Shown: in pieces, positions 25,949 to 36,945 of the stretch
Position numbering within the stretch: the first letter of the stretch is position 1
Layout: every line of letters starts with the position of its first letter
NCBI GenBank assembly: GCA_029261875.1
Contig: JAJDAL010000014.1
Coordinates: 1 to 64,000 of the forward strand
Reading direction: 5' to 3'
DNA length: 64,000 nucleotides
Origin: Deltaproteobacteria bacterium
Lineage (GTDB): Bacteria; Myxococcota_A; UBA9160; JAJDAL01
The notes under the pieces: model-generated
Database searches by the model: none
Seen by the model: the letters and a program-made list of their open reading frames with translations, nothing else
Told to the model about the DNA's origin: nothing
Made by a program: the position numbers and the translations under genes

Positions 25949-27370
25949 CTAGAGGAGCAGGCGGTCGACGATTTTCGAGAGCTGGCGCAGGTTTCGACAT
26001 TCTTCCGCCACATCGGTGTAGGGGAGATAGCGGTGCATCACGCTGTCGCCGAAGCCCCAGGCGCCCGGGCTTTCGGGGTTGAGCCAAACGACGTTCTTCG
26101 CCTTGTTGTGAATGTCGCGTAGACACCAGGCCCGCGCGTCGTTGTAATTGTTCCGCGCATCTCCCAGGATCAACACGGTGGTGCGCCGGTCGATCGCGGC
26201 CAGGTGATTCTGCCAGAAATGGTGGAACGCGAACCCGAAGTTCGAACGCGTGTAGGGGTTGATGACGTCCCCGCCGTTGAGCGCCTGCTCGATCGCGTCC
26301 GTGATCTCGCAATCCTTGAAGATGGGGGTCACCTCGCCGAGTTCCGCCACGAAGACGAAAGCGCGAATTTTCGTGAAGGCCTCCTGGAGGCTGTAGACGA
26401 ATTGCAACATGAACCGCGACACGTTGGCCACCGACGATGAAACGTCGCAAAGAATCACCAGCTTCGGCCGGTCCTTCTTGCGCTGCTTGAAGGTCAGCTC
26501 GAACGGGATGCCCCCGTGGGACATATTGCGGCGCAGGGTCTTGTGGATGTCGAGCTTGCCGCGCTTCAAGCGTCGGCGGCGGATCGAGAGCACGTTCTTG
26601 ATGCGCTGGGCGAGGCGCGTCACGACCTCGCGCATCTGCTTCACTTCCTCTTCGCTCAAGTTATAGAAGCTCTTTTCCAGCAACGATTCGCGGCGAAACT
26701 TCTCGATGTAATCGAAGTTCTGTTTCTGGAGTTCGCGCTCCATGTAGTTGCGCACGACCTTGCGCAGGACCTCCTGCAACTGGCCCGCAACGTCCATCAG
26801 CGCCTGGACGTCGGCTTCGGACATGCCCGCCTGGCGCATCTGCTCCGCCAGGTCCCGGAGCTCTTGGGCCGCCCCTTCAGCACCGAGCTGCTCTTGCACC
26901 CGCCGACTGAAGAAACCGATCTGCAGCATGTTCTCGATGTTGGAGGCGCCGGCGTTCTCCGCCGCATCGCGAATCATTTGTTCGAGGCGCGAAAGATCGG
27001 CGGTCAACAACGCCTGGGCGAGATCCGACAGATTGACTTCGCCGTCGTCCATGGACTCGAGCATGTCTTTGATCTGTTGCATCAATTGGTCGAGATCGAT
27101 TCCCTGCCCGGAAAGATCGCCCCCCATCTCGTCGAAGGCGCCGCGCAGATTGTCGTAGAAACCCGACCAATACAGATCGAAGAGCTGGTCGTAGGTGGGG
27201 ATGTCCTCGGCACGCTTGATCATGGTCGTGCGCAGGGCGTCGCGGAACAGGGTCCGTTCGTCGAGATCCAGACTGTCGAGGGCCGAAAACGCGTCCAGGG
27301 ATTCGCCGACCGACACCCGAACGCCGCTCTTTCGCAGGATATTCGTGAACTCGACGATCTTGCGTTGCAT
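25949..27370 (-). CDS. VWA domain protein, CoxE-like
   Basis: 473 residues. The N-terminal half is helical and acidic (QLMQQIKDMLESMDDGEVNL). The C-terminal VWA domain carries the metal site DVSSS (309-313) and matches CoxE-type proteins (RPKLVILCDVSSSVANVSRF, GGDVINPYTRSNFGFAFHHF, VLILGDARNNYNDA). CoxE-like VWA proteins work with MoxR ATPases to remodel or activate metalloenzymes and complexes. The MoxR gene lies two bases upstream. The client is unknown: no carbon monoxide dehydrogenase genes are in the window. Confidence 0.9.
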   Translation of the reverse strand: MQRKIVEFTNILRKSGVRVSVGESLDAFSALDSLDLDERTLFRDALRTTMIKRAEDIPTYDQLFDLYWSGFYDNLRGAFDEMGGDLSGQGIDLDQLMQQIKDMLESMDDGEVNLSDLAQALLTADLSRLEQMIRDAAENAGASNIENMLQIGFFSRRVQEQLGAEGAAQELRDLAEQMRQAGMSEADVQALMDVAGQLQEVLRKVVRNYMERELQKQNFDYIEKFRRESLLEKSFYNLSEEEVKQMREVVTRLAQRIKNVLSIRRRRLKRGKLDIHKTLRRNMSHGGIPFELTFKQRKKDRPKLVILCDVSSSVANVSRFMLQFVYSLQEAFTKIRAFVFVAELGEVTPIFKDCEITDAIEQALNGGDVINPYTRSNFGFAFHHFWQNHLAAIDRRTTVLILGDARNNYNDARAWCLRDIHNKAKNVVWLNPESPGAWGFGDSVMHRYLPYTDVAEECRNLRQLSKIVDRLLL

Positions 27371-27372
27371 GG

Positions 27373-28365
27373 CTAGTGGAGGATCGCCTTCTTGGCCGCC
27401 GGTTCCACCGCTTTTTCTTCGGCCACGGGTGCCTCCTCGGTCGGCTTCTCGGCGGTCTTCTTCTGGATCAGGCGCCCGAGTTCTCCCTGGGCCTTCTTGA
27501 TGTCGCCTTCGTACTTGAGCACCACGTTGAGGGTATCGTTGACCAGTTCTTGATCGAGTTCGCTGGCGTTCATCACCGTGAGCGCGCGCGCCCAGTCGAG
27601 GGTCTCGCTGATGGAGGGCGATTTCTTCAGATCCAATTGGCGCAACTGCTGGACGACGCGGACGACTTCCTCGGCGAGCCGCTTGTCGATCCCCGGGATT
27701 TTGGCGTCGAGGATCCGGACCTCGAGTTCCTCATCCGGGAAATCGATGAACAAATGCAGGCAACGCCGCTTGAGGGCGTCGGTCATCTCGCGCGCGTCGT
27801 TCGACGTCAGGAATACGAGCGGGATCTCGCGGGCTTCGATGGTGCCGATTTCCGGCACCGAGACCTGGAAATCCGACAGGACTTCGAGCAGAAACGCCTC
27901 GAATTCCGGATCGGATTTATCGACTTCGTCGATCAACAGCAGTGTGGGCCGCTCGTTCGTAATCGCTTTCATCAGCGGCCGGGGAACGATGAATTTCTCC
28001 GAGAAGAAGACCGAATCCGATGCGCCGACGCGATCGGCCGCGTCGCGCAGAGACGTGGCGCCCTGCATGATCTCCGTGAACTTCTCCTTCAGGATCTGCG
28101 TGTAGAGCAGCTGCTTGGAGTATTCCCATTCGTAGAGGGCCTTGGCTTCGTCGAGCCCCTCGTAGCACTGCAGGCGAATCAACTCGCGGCCCGTCGCCGC
28201 AGCCACGACCTTGGCGAGGTCGGTTTTACCCACGCCCGCAGGCCCTTCGACCAGAACCGGCTTCATGAGCTTTTCAGCCAGGTACACCACCGTCGCGATG
28301 TTCTTGCTGCAGATGTACTGCTTGGCAGCGAGCTCGGTCTGGATCTTCTCAACGGAATCAAACAT
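27373..28365 (-). CDS. MoxR-family AAA+ ATPase
   Basis: 330 residues. Walker A GPAGVGKT (41-48), Walker B LLLIDEVDKS (about 142-151), sensor 1 FLTSNDAREM, and the MoxR/CoxD hallmark RLQCYEGLDEAKALYEWEY. The last 25 residues are an Ala/Glu-rich tail. It is a chaperone-like ATPase acting with the VWA protein encoded two bases downstream. The pair forms its own transcription unit between ribBA and the small RNA region. Confidence 0.93.
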   Translation of the reverse strand: MFDSVEKIQTELAAKQYICSKNIATVVYLAEKLMKPVLVEGPAGVGKTDLAKVVAAATGRELIRLQCYEGLDEAKALYEWEYSKQLLYTQILKEKFTEIMQGATSLRDAADRVGASDSVFFSEKFIVPRPLMKAITNERPTLLLIDEVDKSDPEFEAFLLEVLSDFQVSVPEIGTIEAREIPLVFLTSNDAREMTDALKRRCLHLFIDFPDEELEVRILDAKIPGIDKRLAEEVVRVVQQLRQLDLKKSPSISETLDWARALTVMNASELDQELVNDTLNVVLKYEGDIKKAQGELGRLIQKKTAEKPTEEAPVAEEKAVEPAAKKAILH

Positions 28366-28404
28366 GGGGGCTCCTAGCCGGCGAGGATACGGTGCGTCCT
28401 CCGC

Positions 28405-29682
28405 CTAGCTCATCAGGTGTAGTACGTGTCCGAGCTTCTCTTTTTTCGTTCGGAGGTACTCGTAGTTCTTGGCGTTCGGTTCGATTTCCATGGGCACGCG
28501 GTCGACGATCGTGAGTCCGTAGCCGTCGATTCCCGCACGCTTGCCCGGGTTGTTCGTGATCAGGCGCATGCGTCGAACGCCCAGGTCGTAGAGAATCTGC
28601 GCCCCGACACCGTAATCGCGCGGGTCCGGCGGGAAACCCAGACGTTCGTTGGCCTGGACCGTATCGAGCCCCTCGCTGTCTTGGAGCGAATAGGCCTTGA
28701 TCTTGTTCGCGAGACCGATACCGCGTCCCTCTTGACGCATGTAGAGCAGGACGCCCGATCCGGCGTCGCCAATCATCTTCAGCGTGGCGAGCAATTGCTC
28801 CCCGCAGTCGCAGCGCATGGAACCGAACGCGTCGCCGGTCAGACACTCGCTGTGCACGCGCACCAGGACGTCTTCGTCCGCCTTGATTTCGCCCTTCACC
28901 AAGGCCAGGTGGTCCACATGGTCGATGTCGTTCTCGTACACGTACGCCTTGAAATCGCCCCCCACCGCCGTCGGGATCGTGCAAACCCCCGCGCGATGCA
29001 CGAGGCGCTCGTTGCGCAGGCGGTACTGAATGAGGTCCGCAATGGTGACGATCTTGAGGTTGTGTTCCCGGGCGAACTCCACGAGGTCCGGCATGCGGGC
29101 CATGGAGCCGTCGTCGTTCATCACTTCGCAGATCACACCCGCGGGCTTCAAGCCTGCCAGACGAGCGAGATCCACGGAACCTTCGGTTTGGCCGGCCCGA
29201 CGCAGCACACCGCCTTCGCGAGCCCGCAGGGGGAAGACGTGTCCGGGACGAGCGAGATCGTTCGGGCGCGCGTCGTCCGCAATCGCCACTTCGACCGTGC
29301 GCGCGCGATCCGCGGCAGAAATCCCGGTCGTGACGCCTTCACGCGCTTCGATCGATACCGTGAACGCGGTGCCGAAGCCCGCGGAGTTTTCGTGATCGGG
29401 AACCATCATCTCGAGGCGGAGCTGCTGGAGTCGCTGTTCCGTGAGCGAAAGGCAGATCAACCCGCGACCGAACTTCGCCATGAAGTTGATGGCCTCGGGT
29501 GTGACCATCTCGGCCGCGAGGCACAGATCGCCTTCATTCTCGCGATCTTCGTCATCCACCAGAATCACCATCCGGCCGGCGCGAATTTCGTCGATCGCCG
29601 TCGCCACCGGGACGATGACGTCCGCAGCATTCAAGTCTTGGTTCTTTTGCGTGGTTCGAAGGGGTTCTACGTCGCCGGGCAT
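28405..29682 (-). CDS. ribBA: bifunctional 3,4-dihydroxy-2-butanone-4-phosphate synthase / GTP cyclohydrolase II
   Basis: 425 residues from ATG 29682 ([13 protein letters not shown]); upstream codons are non-homologous. The RibB half has [18 protein letters not shown] and [23 protein letters not shown] motifs. The RibA half has the zinc site [14 protein letters not shown] and [20 protein letters not shown]. Both active sites look intact. It supplies both early precursors of riboflavin. I looked for an FMN riboswitch in the upstream 160 bases and did not see its conserved core. Confidence 0.97.
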   Translation of the reverse strand: MPGDVEPLRTTQKNQDLNAADVIVPVATAIDEIRAGRMVILVDDEDRENEGDLCLAAEMVTPEAINFMAKFGRGLICLSLTEQRLQQLRLEMMVPDHENSAGFGTAFTVSIEAREGVTTGISAADRARTVEVAIADDARPNDLARPGHVFPLRAREGGVLRRAGQTEGSVDLARLAGLKPAGVICEVMNDDGSMARMPDLVEFAREHNLKIVTIADLIQYRLRNERLVHRAGVCTIPTAVGGDFKAYVYENDIDHVDHLALVKGEIKADEDVLVRVHSECLTGDAFGSMRCDCGEQLLATLKMIGDAGSGVLLYMRQEGRGIGLANKIKAYSLQDSEGLDTVQANERLGFPPDPRDYGVGAQILYDLGVRRMRLITNNPGKRAGIDGYGLTIVDRVPMEIEPNAKNYEYLRTKKEKLGHVLHLMS

Positions 29683-29846
29683 GCTGGATCTCCCGTACGG
29701 ATCGTCATTCGAAGACGACGATTCCGTCGGCTTGGGTCCCCGGGGCCAATCTTTCCCCCGGGCGCGCAATGGGGCCGGCAGGCGGCGGGGAGACCGTGAC
29801 AAACGCTATCAGCCGTTGATTCTCGTGTCAATTTGCTACCTCGTGG

Positions 29847-30859
29847 TCAGCTCTTGCGGAAGAGTTGCAGCAGCGATCGCGCGGCCGCAGCGGGCGTCGT
29901 CTTGGCTTCGGCGACCTGGCGCTCGGTTTCCGCGACGCTCCGCGCGACTTCCGAGTGGTTTCGAAAACTGCGCGCGAGTTCCTGGTCGATCAACGTCCAC
30001 ATCCAATCGCGATTCTGTTCGGCGCGAATGCGCTCGCGTTCGCCGCTGTCTTCGCCTCGCTTGCGGTGGTCTTCCACCAGCGACCAGAATTCCGCGATGC
30101 CCTCGCCCTTGAGCGCGCTCGAGCTGAGGACCTGGGTCTTCCAGGCGCCCTCTTTGGGATGCAGGAGCTGCAGTGCTTGTTCGTGCTCCACCCGCGTGCG
30201 CTGGGCAATGGCTTTTTGATCGCCGTCGGCTTTCGTGACCACCAGGCCGTGGGCCAATTCGAGGACACCCTTCTTGATCCCTTGCAGCGAATCTCCGGCG
30301 CCCGGTTGCAGCAGCACCGCAAAGAAATCCACCATCGACGCAACGCTGAATTCCGACTGACCGATCCCCACGGTTTCGATCAAGACGACATCGAAGCCCG
30401 CGGCTTCACACACCAACATCGCCTCGCGGGTGCGATGGGCCACGCCGCCCAGGGAACCGCCCGAGGGCGTCGGGCGAATGAAGGCCTCTTTCCGCATGGC
30501 CAGGCGTTCCATGCGGGTCTTGTCACCGAGAATGCTTCCACCGGATACCGGACTGCTCGGGTCGACGGCGAGCACGGCGACGCGGTGGCCGCGCTCGATC
30601 AATTCGAGCCCCAGCACTTCGATCAGCGTGCTCTTGCCCACCCCGGGCGTTCCCGTGATTCCAACCCGCCAACCGCGGCCGGTCCGGGGGAGGATCTGCT
30701 CCAGAATTTCTTGACCCTGGGCCGCGTGATCGTCGCGGGTGCTTTCGAGCAAGGTGATGGTCTTCGCGACCGCGCGCCGGTCGCCCGACGCGAGCCCCGA
30801 CAGATACTCCGCCGCATCCGGCAAGGGGGTGCCCTCTCGCGGAGTCCCCGAATCCGGGG

Positions 30860-30863
<4 letters not shown>
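29847..30863 (-). CDS. meaB: MeaB/ArgK-family GTPase, methylmalonyl-CoA mutase chaperone
   Basis: 338 residues from ATG 30863, overlapping the mutase stop by ATGA. P-loop GTPase with Walker A GTPGVGKS (71-78), [32 protein letters not shown], and the base-recognition motif VVTKAD. It gates loading of adenosylcobalamin into, and protects, methylmalonyl-CoA mutase. The overlap with the mutase gene supports that role here. Confidence 0.95.
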
Positions 30864-33025
<2,162 letters not shown>

Positions 33026-33087
33026 GATGGTCTCCGCTTCTCACGCTTCAGGGAATCGGGCAGGATAGCGCCCCAGAATCCGAGCGT

Positions 33088-36000
33088 TTACATCGCCCGC
33101 CGATATTGTCCGCCGACCTCGAACAACGCTGCGGTGATCTGTTCGAGGCTCGCCACCTTCACGGATTCCATGAGCTCCGCGAACACGTTGCCGCCGCTCC
33201 GGGCGGTTTCCTGGAGCCGCGCCAGGGCCGTCGCCGCGGTCTCGCGGTGACGGGATTGAAAAGCCTCGAGGTTGGCGATCTGGTCTTCCTTCTCCCGATC
33301 GTTCGAGCGCATGAGTTCCGTCACCGGGGCCACGCTCTCGGGGTGGGGATTCGTAAAGGTGTTCACGCCCACGATCGGAAGTTCGCCCGAGTGCTTGCGC
33401 TGTTCGTATTCGAGGCTCTCGTCTTGGATCTTGCCGCGCTGGTACAGGGTCTCCATCGCACCCAGTACACCGCCGCGCTGGGAGATGCGCTCGAACTCCT
33501 GAAGTACCGCCTCTTCCACGAGGTCCGTGAGTTCGTCGATGATGTACGCGCCCTGAATCGAGTTCTCCGTCCGCGCGAGCCCGAGTTCGCGCGCGATGAT
33601 GAGCTGGATCGCCATGGCGCGCCGCACGGACTCCTCGGTGGGTGTCGTCACCGCTTCGTCGTAGGCGTTGGTGTGCAGGCTGTTGCAATGATCCTGAAGC
33701 GCGGTCAACGCCTGCAACGTCGTGCGGATGTCGTTGAAGGACATCTCCTGGGCGTGCAGGGAGCGCCCGGAAGTCTGGACGTGATATTTGAGTTTTTGGC
33801 TGCGCTCGCTGGCGCCATATAGATCGCGCATGGCGATGGCCCAAATGCGTCGGGCCACGCGCCCGATCACGCTGTATTCCGCGTCGAGCCCGTTGCTGAA
33901 GAAGTACGAGAAGTTCGGCGCGAAATCGTCCACCGCCATCCCGCGCGCCCGGTAGGCTTCGCAATAGGTGAAGCCGTTGGCGAGCGTGAAGGCGAGCTGT
34001 GTTATGGGATTCGCCCCCGCTTCGGCGATGTGGTAGCCGGAAATGGAAACCGAGTAGAAATTCCGCACGCGGTGATCGATGAAATACGATTGGATGTCGC
34101 CCATCATGCGCAGGGCGAACTCCGTGGAGAAGATGCAGGTGTTCTGGGCCTGGTCTTCTTTCAGGATGTCGGCCTGGACGGTTCCGCGCACGCGTTCGAG
34201 CACCGCTGCGGCGAGGCGGGCGTAGGTCTCCGCATCCACCGCAAGGTCGCCGGAAATTCCCAGCAGACCCAGCCCCAGCCCGTTGTTCCCGGGCGGCAGA
34301 TCGCCCGAATACGCGGGAAGATCGGCGAAGCGCGCACGCACGGAATCGAGTTCGCCCGTTTCGCGTAGATGCTGCTCGACCGCCTGATCGATGGCCGCGT
34401 TCAGGTAGAAGGCCAACACGACCGGCGCCGGGCCGTTGATCGTCATGGACACCGAAGTGTCGGGTGCGCAGAGATCGAAGCCCGAATAGAGCTTCTTGGC
34501 ATCGTCGACCGTACACACGGAAACCCCGGAGTTGCCGACCTTCCCATAGATGTCCGGACGTCGCGCCGGGTCGCGTCCGTAGAGCGTCACGCTGTCGAAT
34601 GCGGTCGAGAGCCGCACCGCCGGTTGGTCTGCGGCCACGAGGTGAAAGCGCCGATTGGTTCGCTCGGGGGTGCCTTCGCCGGCAAACATCCGAGTCGGAT
34701 CCTCACCTTCCCGCTTGAAGGGAAACACGCCCGCCGTGAAGGGGAACGCGCCCGGTGTGTTCTCCTGGCGCAGGTAGCGGGTGAGGGTTCCCCAATCGTC
34801 GCTCCGGGGCAGCGCGACTTTCGGGATCCGGGTGTGGGACAGACTTTCGAAATGATTCGAAACCGTGATGGCGCGGTCGCGCACCCGATACTGCTGCTCC
34901 TGCGCGGCATACGCCTGGTGGCGCTCGGGCCAACGCGCGAGTTCCGCCCGCAGGACCGGGTCGAGCTCATCGAGGACCGCGTTGTAGCGTTCCCGCAAGG
35001 CGCGGAGCGTTGGTTCCGAGGACGCCAGCTCCTCGGGCCCGAACGCGATTCCCGGCCGCGCAACCGCCGCACCGAGTTCCGCGAGCGTGCGCTCGATTCC
35101 CTGGGCGACCGCAGCGCGCTGCGCCTGGTGTTCGGTCTCGTCCCGGTAGCGGCGAGCGTGCTCGGCGATTTCCGCCAGATACCGCGTGCGCGCCCCGGGA
35201 ATCAACGGCGCATCGGCCGTGCCCGACTCCGGCGCCACCGCGCGGATCCGCTGCGCAGAAAACGACGCCCCCTCGCGCTTGGCCAGGTCGTGCAACATGG
35301 CGGCGTAGAGGCGATCCATCCCGGGGTCGTCCCAGCGGCGGGCGGTCGTCGCGAAGACCGGGATCTCGTCGTCGGACGCATCGAAGCGCGTTCGATTGCG
35401 TTTCCATTGGCGACGAACGTCGCGCAGCGCATCGTCGGCCCCCGCTCGATCGGCTTTGTTGAGGGCGATCCAATCCGCCATCTCGAGCATGTCGATCTTC
35501 TCTAGCTGCGACGGCGCTCCGTATTCGGGCGTCATCACGTAGAGGGCGAGATCCGCGAAGTCGACGATCTCGGAATCGCTTTGCCCGATCCCTGCGGTTT
35601 CGATCAGGATCAGATCGAAGTCCGCTCCCTGCAGCACCGCCACGGCGTCGGACACGGCCGCCGAAAGCGAGAGGTGCGCCTGACGCGTGGCCATGGAGCG
35701 CACGTAGACCCCGGGACCATGGATGGCATTCATGCGAATCCGATCGCCGAGCAGCGCCCCGCCGGAACGCCGCCGGGTGGGATCCACGAGCAATACCCCG
35801 CAATTCGTGTCGGGAAAGTCGCGACGCAGGCGGCGCACCAGCTCGTCCACCACACTCGACTTCCCGGCACCGCCGGTGCCCGTAATTCCCAGGACCGGCG
35901 CCGCCGCACGGGTGCGCCGTTCCTTCATTTCCTCGCGCACGCGCGCGGGTTCCCCCGCAGACGACTCCTGGGAATGGCGTTCGAACCAGGAAATCAGACG

Positions 36001-36480
36001 CGCGATGGCGCGCGGGTTCTGCGGCGCCAGCGCGTCCACATCGTCTTCCAACCGCTTCGCATCGGGCGTGTGGCCATCGTCGATGATGGTTCGAACCATC
36101 CCTTCCAGGCCCAGCTTGCGCCCGCGCTCGGCATCGAAAATCCGCGTGACCCCATAAGCCTCGAGCTCGTCGATCTCGCCGGCGGTGATCGTGCCCCCGC
36201 CCCCGCCGTAGACCCGCACGTCCCCGGCGCCCAGCACGCGCAAGCGGTCCACCAGGAAGCGGAAGAATTCGTTGTGGCCACCTTGGTAGGAAGAAATCGC
36301 CACCGCGTGTGCATCTTCATCGATAGCGGCTTCGACGATCTCTTCGACGGATCGGTCGTGGCCCAGGTGGATCACTTCCGCTCCTTGGGATTGGAGAATG
36401 CGGCGGATGATGTTGATGGATGCGTCGTGGCCGTCGAACAGCGAAGCCGCGGTGACGACGCGAACCCGCGAACCGCTCAT
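33088..36480 (-). CDS. icmF: fused isobutyryl-CoA mutase IcmF
   Basis: 1130 residues with the fused order known for IcmF. A cobalamin-binding domain (SLFDGHDASINI, 13-24) is followed by a MeaI-type GTPase (Walker A GTGGAGKS at 201-208, ETAGIGQSDSEIVDF, LNKADRAG), a linker, and the mutase barrel. In the substrate pocket I read Phe in RLSTAFDSVTLYG and Gln in ADILKEDQAQNTCIF, the pair associated with isobutyryl/n-butyryl-CoA rather than methylmalonyl- or pivalyl-CoA (assignment by eye). Its ATG overlaps the stop of the MerR regulator gene. No other mutase small subunit is needed. Confidence 0.96.
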   Translation of the reverse strand: MSGSRVRVVTAASLFDGHDASINIIRRILQSQGAEVIHLGHDRSVEEIVEAAIDEDAHAVAISSYQGGHNEFFRFLVDRLRVLGAGDVRVYGGGGGTITAGEIDELEAYGVTRIFDAERGRKLGLEGMVRTIIDDGHTPDAKRLEDDVDALAPQNPRAIARLISWFERHSQESSAGEPARVREEMKERRTRAAAPVLGITGTGGAGKSSVVDELVRRLRRDFPDTNCGVLLVDPTRRRSGGALLGDRIRMNAIHGPGVYVRSMATRQAHLSLSAAVSDAVAVLQGADFDLILIETAGIGQSDSEIVDFADLALYVMTPEYGAPSQLEKIDMLEMADWIALNKADRAGADDALRDVRRQWKRNRTRFDASDDEIPVFATTARRWDDPGMDRLYAAMLHDLAKREGASFSAQRIRAVAPESGTADAPLIPGARTRYLAEIAEHARRYRDETEHQAQRAAVAQGIERTLAELGAAVARPGIAFGPEELASSEPTLRALRERYNAVLDELDPVLRAELARWPERHQAYAAQEQQYRVRDRAITVSNHFESLSHTRIPKVALPRSDDWGTLTRYLRQENTPGAFPFTAGVFPFKREGEDPTRMFAGEGTPERTNRRFHLVAADQPAVRLSTAFDSVTLYGRDPARRPDIYGKVGNSGVSVCTVDDAKKLYSGFDLCAPDTSVSMTINGPAPVVLAFYLNAAIDQAVEQHLRETGELDSVRARFADLPAYSGDLPPGNNGLGLGLLGISGDLAVDAETYARLAAAVLERVRGTVQADILKEDQAQNTCIFSTEFALRMMGDIQSYFIDHRVRNFYSVSISGYHIAEAGANPITQLAFTLANGFTYCEAYRARGMAVDDFAPNFSYFFSNGLDAEYSVIGRVARRIWAIAMRDLYGASERSQKLKYHVQTSGRSLHAQEMSFNDIRTTLQALTALQDHCNSLHTNAYDEAVTTPTEESVRRAMAIQLIIARELGLARTENSIQGAYIIDELTDLVEEAVLQEFERISQRGGVLGAMETLYQRGKIQDESLEYEQRKHSGELPIVGVNTFTNPHPESVAPVTELMRSNDREKEDQIANLEAFQSRHRETAATALARLQETARSGGNVFAELMESVKVASLEQITAALFEVGGQYRRAM

Positions 36481-36872
36481 CGTCCGACCTCCGCTTTTGC
36501 GCGCAGGGCCCCGCGGCGACTCGCCGCGCGCGCGCGGTATTTCTCGATGTCGTCGCGCAGACTGGTGAGTTCGCGAATCCGCCCGTCCAGATCGTCCAGG
36601 CGGGTGTCCAGGAGTTCGTCGAGGCGTTCGAGCATGTCGACCGTCGATCCCCCGATGGCGTAGACGGCATTCAGCTGCCCGACCTCGGTCAGGCTCAGGC
36701 CCAACGCCTTGAGGCGCTGGATGAAGCGCAGACGCTGAATCTCATCCGGACCGTAGACGCGGCGCCCGCCAGCGCGACGGCGCACGCCCGGCAGCAACCC
36801 CAGCTCCTCGTAATAACGCAGAGTCCGGGGGGAAAGACCAATTAATTCACATACTTCGGTGATCGTTTGCAC
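36477..36872 (-). CDS. MerR-family regulator of the acyl-CoA operon
   Basis: 131 residues from GTG 36872 (GTGCAAACGATC). N-terminal winged helix: TITEVCELIGLSPRTLRYYE then ELGLLPGVRR, and RRVYGPDEIQRLRFIQRLKA. A dimerisation coiled coil (about 80-120) follows, with no metal-binding Cys, so it is probably not a metal sensor. It is similar in size and context to LiuR-type regulators of branched-chain catabolism. It is embedded between the carboxyltransferase gene and icmF (stop/start overlap), and a perfect palindrome lies 20 bases before its start. Confidence 0.9.
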   Translation of the reverse strand: MQTITEVCELIGLSPRTLRYYEELGLLPGVRRRAGGRRVYGPDEIQRLRFIQRLKALGLSLTEVGQLNAVYAIGGSTVDMLERLDELLDTRLDDLDGRIRELTSLRDDIEKYRARAASRRGALRAKAEVGR

Positions 36873-36891
36873 GTCGGACCCGCTTCGCTTT

Positions 36892-36911
36892 GCCAGTTAA
36901 CGTTAACTGGC
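36892..36911. promoter_or_regulatory. perfect 20-bp palindrome, likely MerR operator
   Basis: GCCAGTTAACGTTAACTGGC is its own reverse complement over all 20 bases and sits in the 73-base gap before the MerR gene. On the minus strand a TTGACG (36936-36931) lies upstream with a 17-base spacer to TAGCCA (36913-36908), so the palindrome would overlap the -10 and start of a promoter for merR-icmF-mcm-meaB. Confidence 0.7.
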
Positions 36912-36945
36912 TAGCATCGGCCCTCCGACGCGTCAACTCAAGCCC

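Noticed and set aside
29683..29846. FMN riboswitch before ribBA
   Set aside because: The conserved RFN core was not found in the gap, and the meaB gene ends just before it.
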